Shown here: piece by piece, positions 27,871-35,224 of the stretch
Layout of the letters: each line of letters starts with the position of its first letter
How positions within the stretch are numbered: position 1 is the stretch's first letter
DNA from: Paenibacillus taichungensis
GTDB taxonomy: Bacteria > Bacillota > Bacilli > Paenibacillales > Paenibacillaceae
Assembly (NCBI RefSeq): GCF_003287275.1
Contig: NZ_QEVW01000006.1
Location: 310,001-374,000, forward strand
Direction: 5' to 3'
DNA: 64,000 nucleotides
Position numbers and translations under genes: made by a program
The notes under the pieces: model-generated
The model's input: the letters and a program-made list of their open reading frames with translations, nothing else
Told to the model about the DNA's origin: nothing
Databases searched by the model: none

Positions 27871-30199
27871 GCTGGTTCCTCCTTTCCCTTGCATGGAACA
27901 CCGTACGCCAAGGAAGTCCTTCGGCGGTGCGAAGCTGCTGTTCCAGCACAGTTTGTTGTGCTATAAGCACCTTTTCAGCGGGAGAACGAGTTAGTTCTTG
28001 TCTGATGACCCCCAGCGCCAGCCACATATAACAGACAGCAGCTCCAGCTCTCGCCTGCCGTTGTTCTGAATCCTTCTCCAATGCCTGCTGGAAAAGAATC
28101 AATGCCTGATCGTAATGCCCTTTGGCATACACGGCTTCCCCAAGATAGAAGAGGCTTTCCGCATCCAGATCGCCTTGTGACATACATTGAATCAGCAGCT
28201 CTGCGGCAGCCATGGTGTATCCCTGACGGTAAAGAACAGCGGCCAGCCATCGGCTATAATCACCATTTTCGTCGTGTTCAGAGTGAATTGCAGACACCTT
28301 CTCGTACAGCTTCTTGGCAAATGCCAATTGCCTAGTCTGCACTGCCCGAATCAAAACGCTCTTACTCAGCTCCACTGCAGCCTGACGCGTCTGATGATCT
28401 ATTTTCCCATCTATATCTTCTTTGACATGCACCTGTTTCATCTCTTCCAAAAGGCCATTCAGCAATCTCCAGCCTTCCCTCTCCTGAGGTTCTGCTGCGG
28501 CCACTACTGATTCAGTTACAGATAATTCATTTATCCAATAGGTCAATGCCAAATCTACTCGCTGTTCATGCGGGAGGTTCCTGACCTCACTTCGTTCCTC
28601 ACTCCAAAGATTCTGCACGTATTGCAGCGCATCAGATATCCTGTTGGCACATAACATCCAATACAGATAATCTTCATGGTTTATACGCGTATTTCGGGCA
28701 TCTCTATGTAGCAAGTTCAATGCCTGCCCATACGCTCCACTGGAAGCAACTGCATGAACCACATGCACCAGATCATCCTCGTATGTTATTAAGCGCGGAT
28801 CTGAATCCTCTTTCTTTGAGCGGTCTTTCTCTGAATGCTCTTTCCAGCGTGTAAGTAATGTCTCTGCTATGCTTTCATCCGTCTCTCCGGATTGCTGCAA
28901 TACATCGGCTAATCCTGTCCATGCAGGAGTATACGTGATCTCGCTTCCCAGAGCCAGGCTGTACAGATGAGCAGACTCCTGCAGAAATCCTCTTTTCTGT
29001 GCAAGCCTCCCCATGGCTGTATAGGCTTTATAGCTATCGCAACCTGTATCCGTTACGTATTGTCTTTGCATTTGGGCTGGCTCTCTGTGAACATCATCAA
29101 AAGATTTACCCACAAGCAATTCATCGCTTTCCGGTTTATCTGTCTGCTCATTTACCTGCTGATGTATGCCTCGAATCTCTGCCTTGTTATCGTCCTTGGG
29201 ATCAGCTCCACTGAAGCCCTCCCGGCAATTCACTGCTCTGGCATAGGACTTGTAGGCCCTCTCCTCCAGACCCTGCTGCTCCAAAACCTCTCCATATAGC
29301 AAATGCAGGTCTGCATATCCCTCATATCGCTGTCTTTCTCCCGCCAATAGCCCATGAGCTTCGTCATAGCACCCCATTGTCAGAAGAACTCTGGCATAGT
29401 CCCGAACCAGGGTGGAGCGATACGGAGCGTGCAGCGGTGTATGAAGAAAGGATTCAGTAAAGGCTTCTGCTGCCTGTTCAATATGCCCTAGCTGGCAGTA
29501 CGTGACCCCAACATTATAGAGGTGGAAAGGCTGCCCCGGACGATCGGCTAGTTCCCGCAACAAAAGCTTTAGATTACGCAATGGTTTATCTCCTTGAGCA
29601 ATCGTCGACGGCAAATAACCATCATGAACCAAACGTAGTGGAGTCAAAGGTTCATGATCAGCAATCCAGCCTTCTTCACGGGTAAAAGAGCTTTTTCTGT
29701 CCTGATCATCGTCCTCCTGTTCTCTACCATCCCTTGTACCGCCACGAACCAATTGCTCATGGATACGTCCGACATACCGATATCCTTGATGAGCGCGAAA
29801 AAGACGCACAGGTTGGAAGATGACACACTCTCCCGCTCCCTCGCCAATTCGGTTCTCTATCGTAATCCGCAGTCTCGAAATGCCCTTATGGACCTTCGGT
29901 AGATAATCCAAAAGCTCTTCCAATCCCTGTATGACATACTCATCCGCGTCCAGACACAGAATCCATTCTGTGCTCGCGAGAGGCAAACTTATATTTCTGG
30001 CATGTGCAAAATCATCTTCCCAACGGGTGTGGAGCACCGTTGCTCCATAATGTCTGGCAATCGCCGGAGTACGGTCTGTTGAGCCGGTATCTGTAATGAA
30101 GCATTCGATGCCAATCGACTTGAAGCCGTCGAGACAGCGGGCCAGATGATGTTCTTCATTTTGCACAATCATATGAATTCCGAGTAACCTGTTCTGCAT
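27827..30199 (-). CDS. GT2 glycosyltransferase with long TPR region
   Basis: About 790 aa, the largest of the three. GT2 domain: LLGIHMIVQNEEHHLARCLDGF, ECFITDTGSTDRTPAIA, DFAHARNISLPLASTEWILCLDADEYV (DxD), VRLFRAHQGYRYVGRIHEQLV. TPR-like repeats run through the rest, with YNVGVTYCQLGHIEQAAEAF and LFYLGEAVYAKGHYDQALILFQQALEKD. ATG 30199 has TTGGAGGTGG upstream; the longer frame to 30232 would start inside a terminator. It is the first transferase gene after the repeat-protein gene, behind terminator 30219-30259, so it is made by read-through or from an unseen promoter. Confidence 0.87.
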   Translation of the reverse strand: MQNRLLGIHMIVQNEEHHLARCLDGFKSIGIECFITDTGSTDRTPAIARHYGATVLHTRWEDDFAHARNISLPLASTEWILCLDADEYVIQGLEELLDYLPKVHKGISRLRITIENRIGEGAGECVIFQPVRLFRAHQGYRYVGRIHEQLVRGGTRDGREQEDDDQDRKSSFTREEGWIADHEPLTPLRLVHDGYLPSTIAQGDKPLRNLKLLLRELADRPGQPFHLYNVGVTYCQLGHIEQAAEAFTESFLHTPLHAPYRSTLVRDYARVLLTMGCYDEAHGLLAGERQRYEGYADLHLLYGEVLEQQGLEERAYKSYARAVNCREGFSGADPKDDNKAEIRGIHQQVNEQTDKPESDELLVGKSFDDVHREPAQMQRQYVTDTGCDSYKAYTAMGRLAQKRGFLQESAHLYSLALGSEITYTPAWTGLADVLQQSGETDESIAETLLTRWKEHSEKDRSKKEDSDPRLITYEDDLVHVVHAVASSGAYGQALNLLHRDARNTRINHEDYLYWMLCANRISDALQYVQNLWSEERSEVRNLPHEQRVDLALTYWINELSVTESVVAAAEPQEREGWRLLNGLLEEMKQVHVKEDIDGKIDHQTRQAAVELSKSVLIRAVQTRQLAFAKKLYEKVSAIHSEHDENGDYSRWLAAVLYRQGYTMAAAELLIQCMSQGDLDAESLFYLGEAVYAKGHYDQALILFQQALEKDSEQRQARAGAAVCYMWLALGVIRQELTRSPAEKVLIAQQTVLEQQLRTAEGLPWRTVFHARERRNQLADQTHFTMHDREG

Positions 30200-30218
30200 A
30201 TGCAGCCACCTCCAATGC

Positions 30219-30259
30219 AAAAAAAAGTACATGAAGCCCCCAAAAGGGACTCCATGTAC
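30219..30259 (-). terminator. Intrinsic terminator between repeat-protein gene and glycosyltransferases
   Basis: On the minus strand GTACATG and CATGTAC close a hairpin with an inner CCC/GGG stem and TTTT loop, followed by eight T residues. It lies 21 bases after the repeat-protein stop and 20 bases before the next start, so it probably sets a high ratio of structural protein to enzymes. Confidence 0.85.
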
Positions 30260-30279
30260 CTATATGACAACAAATCGGG

Positions 30280-31788
30280 TTATGTGCCTTGTCCATTGAA
30301 GAACACATCAATCGTACTTGGTGCTCCCAGCAGACTGGAGCGGTAGGAAAGACGTGTATATTTGAGAAAACGCTGCGGCACCAGTACATCCACCGAGCCT
30401 GGCAAGATCCCGGTTACCGTGTCCACATCATCGTACCAGTTGGTACCGTTGGCACTGATTTCGACGCGGGCATCTACCCGGTTAAGCCCTGGACCCCTGT
30501 TATATACAAAGAAAGAATAAGTGCCGAATACACTCGTCGTGACTGCCGGAAGCGGTGTAAACGTGTTTGCCGTCGGCGTACTAAGAAGCTGTGATTCCTG
30601 AAAGCTCTTTTGCGAGATGGATGTCACGCTGCTGAGTGTACCCGCTGTAATCGTGGCTCCCAATACGCTGGTAATGGTACCATTCAACAAGTTGGTCAAC
30701 GTTCCGGCTGTAATGGTGGCTCCAAGCACACTGGTAATCGTACCGTTAAGCAAATTCGTTAACGTTCCCGCTGTCACGGTAGCTCCAAGCACGCTGGTGA
30801 TTGTACCATTTAACAAATTCGTCAGTGTTCCTGCTGTAATCGTAGCACCAAGAACACTTGTGATGGTACCGTTCAACAGATTGGTCAGCGTGCCTGCGGT
30901 AATCGTGGCTCCAAGCACGCTATTGATGGTACCCGCCGTGATTGTTGCTCCCAGAACACTCGTGATCGTTCCGGCTGTGATCGTCGCTCCAAGTACACTC
31001 GTGATCGTACCATTCAGCAAGTTCGTCAGCGTTCCTGCGGTTACTGTGGCTCCAAGCACGCTGGTGATCGTTCCCGCTGTGATGGTCGCCCCAAGTACAC
31101 TCGTGATGGTACCGTTCAGCAAGTTCGTCAGCGTCCCTGCGGTTACTGTGGCTCCAAGCACGCTGGTGATCGTTCCCGCTGTGATCGTCGCTCCGAGTAC
31201 ACTCGTGATGGTACCGTTCAGCAAGTTCGTCAGCGTTCCTGCGGTTACTGTGGCTCCAAGCACGCTGGTGATCGTTCCCGCTGTGATGGTCGCCCCAAGT
31301 ACACTCGTGATGGTACCGTTCAGCAAGTTCGTCAGCGTCCCTGCGGTCACTGTAGCTCCAAGCACGCTAGTGATGGTACCATTGAGCAGGTTTGTTAATG
31401 TCCCCGCCGTCACGGTGGCCCCGAGCACACTTGTGATCGTTCCGGCAGTAATGGTAGCTCCCAGAACACTGGTGATCGTACCATTCAGCAGGTTTGTTAG
31501 TGTTCCGGCTGTGATGGTTGCGCCAAGCACGCTGTTAATTGTACCCGCCGTGATCGTTGCTCCGAGGACGCTGGTAATCGTTCCGTTCAGAATATTTGTG
31601 ATGGTTCCGGCATTAATCGTAACGGTAGTCAGACCTGAGATATTACTAATCGTACCATCCAAAATAATTCCCAGTACATTCCCGCTTGTATCGGTGTGAA
31701 CCGGCTGGGCTGTGCCTGTACTATCATGACCAAAAATCAAAGTTCTGAGATTATCCGGATTCGTGTTAAACGTTGTAAAGTTAGGCAT
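30280..31788 (-). CDS. Thr-rich repeat protein, candidate glycosylated surface fibre
   Basis: 502 aa. An N-terminal region of about 60 residues (MPNFTTFNTNPDNLRTLIFG) is followed by about 327 residues of repeats made of three blocks: GTITSVLG, GTLTNLLN and ATITA/ATVTA. I count 29 eight-residue and 19 five-residue blocks. This part uses only A, G, I, L, N, S, T and V, with no charge, aromatic, Pro or Cys, and every block has two Thr or Ser-type sites. A C-terminal domain of about 110 residues contains FFVYNRGPGLNRVDARVEIS and VPQRFLKYTRLSYRS, resembling DUF6385. RBS GGGAGGAGG precedes the ATG. No signal peptide is seen, which fits assembly on the spore from the mother cell. Function is inferred from neighbours. 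Confidence 0.85.
   Translation of the reverse strand: MPNFTTFNTNPDNLRTLIFGHDSTGTAQPVHTDTSGNVLGIILDGTISNISGLTTVTINAGTITNILNGTITSVLGATITAGTINSVLGATITAGTLTNLLNGTITSVLGATITAGTITSVLGATVTAGTLTNLLNGTITSVLGATVTAGTLTNLLNGTITSVLGATITAGTITSVLGATVTAGTLTNLLNGTITSVLGATITAGTITSVLGATVTAGTLTNLLNGTITSVLGATITAGTITSVLGATVTAGTLTNLLNGTITSVLGATITAGTITSVLGATITAGTINSVLGATITAGTLTNLLNGTITSVLGATITAGTLTNLLNGTITSVLGATVTAGTLTNLLNGTITSVLGATITAGTLTNLLNGTITSVLGATITAGTLSSVTSISQKSFQESQLLSTPTANTFTPLPAVTTSVFGTYSFFVYNRGPGLNRVDARVEISANGTNWYDDVDTVTGILPGSVDVLVPQRFLKYTRLSYRSSLLGAPSTIDVFFNGQGT
30625..31608 (-). repeat. Tandem coding repeats, 102-base higher-order unit
   Basis: The DNA of the repeat region is nearly identical at 102-base steps: the same 20-base stretch begins at 31041, 31143 and 31245, with a diverged copy at 31347. 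102 bases encode 34 residues (blocks of 8, 5, 8, 5 and 8). The outer repeats are more diverged, so the centre has expanded most recently. Confidence 0.9.
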
Positions 31789-31833
31789 ATGCCTCGTCCT
31801 CCTCCCTGGTCAAATCGGTTGTATTCCACGTTC

Positions 31834-32331
31834 TTACGGCATACGCTGCGCCTGAAAATAAACATCGAGCCGGGTTGGCTGATCCGGTTCAACCGATTGG
31901 ATAACCAGCCGGGTATAACGCAGAAATCGTTGCGGTACCAGCGCTTTGGTCTGACCTCCGGCAATCACTTCCTGGCTGTCCACAGCATAGTCTCTGGCAT
32001 TGGGGCTGATCTGAATCTGCACAAGAGCCGGATTTTCACCCCGATTTACAATGCCATAGGTGTACATGCTGAGTGATGAGGTGTCTTGAGCCGGAAGAGA
32101 ATTCATACTACCGTTTGTCTCGGCTCCGACATACGTATGCTCTGTAAAACAGTGAGTAGCACCAGGGAGTGTCGTACGTGAGGAACCACCCTGCTTGAAC
32201 CGGGGACGAGTAATCCGGGAACAAGGAGGTTTCAGCAATTTAGCGCGGCAGGAACGACGGGATTGGCGACGGCTGACATATTTAGTTGTTTGGTTCGTTT
32301 TCTTCTTGCTACGCTTCGCTGTTCGACTCAT
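31834..32331 (-). CDS. Small basic protein with DUF6385-like C-terminus
   Basis: 165 aa. The first 50 or so residues are strongly basic (RSKKK, SRRQSRRSCRAK, RFKQGG) with several Cys. The C-terminal half matches that of the repeat protein downstream: SSLSMYTYGIVNRGENPALVQIQISPN and VPQRFLRYTRLVIQS against VPQRFLKYTRLSYRS. RBS AAGGGG precedes the ATG at 32331. It is first in the operon, 45 bases before the repeat protein. It may be an anchor or adaptor that co-assembles through the shared domain while its basic, Cys-containing tail binds a surface layer; this is inference. Confidence 0.75.
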   Translation of the reverse strand: MSRTAKRSKKKTNQTTKYVSRRQSRRSCRAKLLKPPCSRITRPRFKQGGSSRTTLPGATHCFTEHTYVGAETNGSMNSLPAQDTSSLSMYTYGIVNRGENPALVQIQISPNARDYAVDSQEVIAGGQTKALVPQRFLRYTRLVIQSVEPDQPTRLDVYFQAQRMP

Positions 32332-32452
32332 ATCGATTTCCCCTTAAAAAATGTGCTTCCGCATCGTATGCCTGCATGTAAAATACGGGCACGGCATACG
32401 CCGTTATTTGAGGATTTACTGTGTATATCCCAAACCCTTATCTTCTGCCCTA

Positions 32453-32460
32453 CATATACT
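32453..32460 (+). promoter_or_regulatory. Possible sigma-K-type -10 element (weak)
   Basis: CATATACT lies 17 bases after an AC dinucleotide (32434-32435) in the divergent region 32332-32563, roughly as in mother-cell sigma-K promoters (AC, 16-17 bases, CATANNNTA). One -10 position deviates. It would serve the gene at 32564. Confidence 0.25.
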
Positions 32461-32563
32461 GCAAGTACAACCTCTTTACGTTCCTATTTCAAACTTTCAT
32501 AGAAGCACACCATTCCAAAAATCGCTTTGGTTATCTTATTCAGGCAGATTGGAGGTGGATTAT

Positions 32564-33097
32564 ATGACCAATTCCAATGTTTTCAACCCAGCCAATAGTC
32601 CCTTATATACTCAGCTGACCAATACATTCTCCGCCCCCGGCATTGAGTCCACGCCAGAGGGAGGAGCGGCGGCGGCGGGCAGTTCCTTTATACTGACAAC
32701 TGGCAGTGTCAGCGTAGGTTCCGGACTAAATCTCCTGTTACAGGTAGTAAATGCAACTGGCAGCGGGCGCACACTTTACGTTTCCCGGATCAATGGAGGC
32801 ACAACAGCAGCTGCAACGCTCATTGTATACTCTGGTGGTACCATAACGGGTGGCACTACGCCTGCACCAGTCAATACACATTTAGGTAATGCCAATGCGA
32901 GTGTGATGACAACAAGACAAAATACGGGAACGTTAACGGGGACATTAACAAGCCTGATCAGCATCCCCCTTACGGCAGGCATTTATATGTTAAACCTGAA
33001 CGGCTCGATCATCGTCCCTCCAGGACAGACACTATCTATCAGTGCGGGAACGGGATCCCAAACCGCCTCAATAAATCTTTCCTGGTGGGAATTCTGA
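32564..33097 (+). CDS. Small Ser/Thr/Gly-rich surface-type protein, paralogue A
   Basis: 177 aa of no family I recognise. It begins MTNSNVFNPANSPLYTQLTNTF, has a Gly/Ala/Ser/Thr-rich body with GSGRTLYVSRINGG, and ends IIVPPGQTLSI followed later by LSWWEF. It is almost without charged residues and Cys. The ATG at 32564 has GGAGGTGG 6 bases upstream; the frame extends further back to 32351 without a ribosome site. It is closely related to the next gene. The strand-rich composition, no signal peptide and a place beside the fibre genes suggest a structural component, possibly of the spore surface. Confidence 0.75.
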   Translation: MTNSNVFNPANSPLYTQLTNTFSAPGIESTPEGGAAAAGSSFILTTGSVSVGSGLNLLLQVVNATGSGRTLYVSRINGGTTAAATLIVYSGGTITGGTTPAPVNTHLGNANASVMTTRQNTGTLTGTLTSLISIPLTAGIYMLNLNGSIIVPPGQTLSISAGTGSQTASINLSWWEF

Positions 33098-33130
33098 TTT
33101 GTATATTGAAGAAAGGGCGGTGTATGTACA

Positions 33131-33712
33131 ATGCCGAATAATAACGTATTCAACCCGCAGAATAGCCCCGTCTATACTTCCATTACGAATACGTTTACCT
33201 CACCCGGTATTGTCGCTCCGCCTGAGACGAATGCCGGCAGCACGGGAAACCTGTACAATGCAGGCTCAACCAACTCCACGACATTGGGATTGCTGGGTGG
33301 AAGTGTTATTGCCACTGTACAACTGAGCAACCCCTCCGGGAGCGGTAAAACTGTATATATATCACGGCTTTCCGGCGGAATCACGGTCGCGCTCAACTTA
33401 CTTTCTTCCTTCAGCGGCAGTATGAGCCTGAGCACAAACGGGACGATAACATCACCAACCACACTCACACCCGTAAACAATAATTTAGCAAGCAGTAACA
33501 CCAGCATTGCAACGGTCCGTTTCTCCACCGCTGCTCCCACAGGTGCCACAACCTTGATCGCCATGCCCTTACAGGTAGGTCCCTTTCTGTCCAATGAGCT
33601 AGGACGTTACGTGGTTCCTCCCGGTCAATCCATTAACCTGTCGATGAGCGGTTCACTCTCAGTTGGGGGGCTGATGGCCTCAACCTCCTATTTCTCTTGG
33701 TGGGAAGTATGA
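33131..33712 (+). CDS. Small Ser/Thr/Gly-rich surface-type protein, paralogue B
   Basis: 193 aa, paralogue of the preceding product: the N-terminus MPNNNVFNPQNSPVYTSITNTF, the middle GSGKTVYISRLSGG, and the end VVPPGQSINL then FSWWEV correspond position by position. The body between is more diverged and rich in Ser, Thr and Asn. An AAAGGGCGG site precedes the ATG. The two genes are 33 bases apart and share a terminator at 33737. The conserved ends with a variable middle suggest a self-assembling module whose exposed face varies. Function unknown. Confidence 0.75.
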   Translation: MPNNNVFNPQNSPVYTSITNTFTSPGIVAPPETNAGSTGNLYNAGSTNSTTLGLLGGSVIATVQLSNPSGSGKTVYISRLSGGITVALNLLSSFSGSMSLSTNGTITSPTTLTPVNNNLASSNTSIATVRFSTAAPTGATTLIAMPLQVGPFLSNELGRYVVPPGQSINLSMSGSLSVGGLMASTSYFSWWEV

Positions 33713-33736
33713 TGTACTGCCCTATTAGATGGAAAT

Positions 33737-33775
33737 AGCCGCTAACGGATATGTCCGTAGCGGCTGTTTATTGTT
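33737..33775 (+). terminator. Intrinsic terminator after paralogue B
   Basis: AGCCGCTAACGGA and TCCGTAGCGGCT form a stem with a four-base loop, followed by a T-rich tract. It closes the plus-strand pair and faces the convergent MFS gene. Confidence 0.8.
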
Positions 33776-33811
33776 TATCTTTTTATCTTCTTTTCATCGT
33801 AACGATGGCAA

Positions 33812-35152
33812 TTATGGCTGTTTGACTGATTCCTGCCCAAGTTCTCCAGTCGACTTTATCGGATGAGGTTGTTTCCCTACCCATAAGATTCGTTGCAGCA
33901 GCATGCCTGCCAAACCAATAGCCAGTGTTGCCATCCCGATATATTGAAATGTGGGACTCGGTCCCACACTCCGAATCAAGGCGCCGCCAGCAAGTGGAGC
34001 AACGACCAGCACGACACTGGAAAGTGAGTTTTGAATACCGAATACACGGCCCACATAGGCAGGCGGAGTTTCTTTTTGCAGCAAGTAATTCAATGTCACC
34101 ATGAACAGACCATTGCCCACTCCGATGCATAAGCCCCAGATGATGATCCAGAACTCGGATGTTTGAGAACTGACCCAACCAAGCGCAGCAATTCCGGCAC
34201 CAATCAACAAATATCCTCCACCCAATCCCCAGCCATATCCAATTCGCGGAAGGCGATTCAACAGTAGAATGATCACAACCGCACCTGCTCCGGCGGATGA
34301 TCCCAACCAGCCGATCAAAGCTTCGTTACCTGGCTTGATCTCTCGAAATAGCGTCGTAAACTGGTAATCGATCATGAGGATCGCCATTAATCCAAAGCAA
34401 CCAAATAGAATCGTACTCAGAAGGGTGCGGCTGTTCTGGATAAACCGCCATCCCTTCTGCCATTGGCTGAATAGGGATTCCTCTCCCTCTCCCGTTTCCA
34501 AAGGACTTTCGCCCGATGCAGACGGTTCTGAGTTCTCTGTTAGACGCCGTAAAGGCCATAATACGGTTCCCGACAACAAACGTGTACAAGCATTGATTAA
34601 AATACAGACTTGCGGTGAAAATACGGCCACAATGACTGCCCCCAGCAGCGGTCCCGCAACTTTGGAGCATTGGTTCACAAAACCGTTCAGGGATGAAGCC
34701 TGAAATAAATGCTCCTCTGCTACTACTTGGCGTGTTAGCGCCTGCTGGGCTGGCACATGGAATACCCCCATCATGGCCCGTAAAGCAAGCAGCGGCAATA
34801 ACCATGCCGCACTTGGCGCAAACAGAATTCCTATCGTTAGCAGAACGGTGATTACATCACATATCATCATGATTTTCACCTTGTGCAGCCGATCCGCCAA
34901 CGCTCCTGCAACAGAACCCAGCAAGATACCCGGAACAGCCATACATACCGGAATAAGAGCAATGATCAGCGGATCAGCACCCCAACGATAAGCAACCATA
35001 ATTTGGATGGCGAGCGCGTCAAACCAATCTCCAAAGGTAGCGAGCGAATATGCAATAAACATCCGCATGAAGCGAAAGTTGGCCCATAGGCTTTTGGATG
35101 AGCTATTGGACGAAATGGATGATGGATTGGGTTCATTTGAAATGACGGTCAT
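33812..35152 (-). CDS. MFS transporter (macrolide-efflux-like)
   Basis: 446 aa with about twelve membrane segments. The major-facilitator loop GALADRLHKVKIM follows segment 2, and SLATFGDWFDALAIQIMV with NGFVNQCSKVAGPLLGAVIVAVFS is typical of the MFS_3 group that includes macrolide and drug exporters. It follows the regulator gene at 35225 by 72 bases, which contain a perfect inverted repeat directly in front of its ribosome site (GGGGAGGAAG). A self-protection or drug-efflux role is likely; the substrate is unknown. Confidence 0.87.
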   Translation of the reverse strand: MTVISNEPNPSSISSNSSSKSLWANFRFMRMFIAYSLATFGDWFDALAIQIMVAYRWGADPLIIALIPVCMAVPGILLGSVAGALADRLHKVKIMMICDVITVLLTIGILFAPSAAWLLPLLALRAMMGVFHVPAQQALTRQVVAEEHLFQASSLNGFVNQCSKVAGPLLGAVIVAVFSPQVCILINACTRLLSGTVLWPLRRLTENSEPSASGESPLETGEGEESLFSQWQKGWRFIQNSRTLLSTILFGCFGLMAILMIDYQFTTLFREIKPGNEALIGWLGSSAGAGAVVIILLLNRLPRIGYGWGLGGGYLLIGAGIAALGWVSSQTSEFWIIIWGLCIGVGNGLFMVTLNYLLQKETPPAYVGRVFGIQNSLSSVVLVVAPLAGGALIRSVGPSPTFQYIGMATLAIGLAGMLLQRILWVGKQPHPIKSTGELGQESVKQP

Positions 35153-35170
35153 ACGTTATACTTCCTCCCC

Positions 35171-35216
35171 TGATTACAGCCTTGCTGCTGGCTTATATGT
35201 TCCTTGGCTGTAATCA
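35171..35216 (-). promoter_or_regulatory. Perfect 11-base inverted repeat before the MFS gene
   Basis: TGATTACAGCC (35171-35181) and GGCTGTAATCA (35206-35216) flank a 24-base loop between the regulator and the exporter, ending just before the exporter's ribosome site. No T run follows, so it may be an operator or a translational control hairpin rather than a terminator. Confidence 0.5.
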
Positions 35217-35224
35217 TAAGGGTG

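Noticed and set aside
30617-31699. Long open frame of 360 codons on the plus strand across the repeat gene
   Set aside because: It is the antisense reading of the repeats (VPAVIVAPSTL-type pattern), kept open by repetition. The minus frame has a ribosome site, non-repeat ends and a domain shared with its neighbour.
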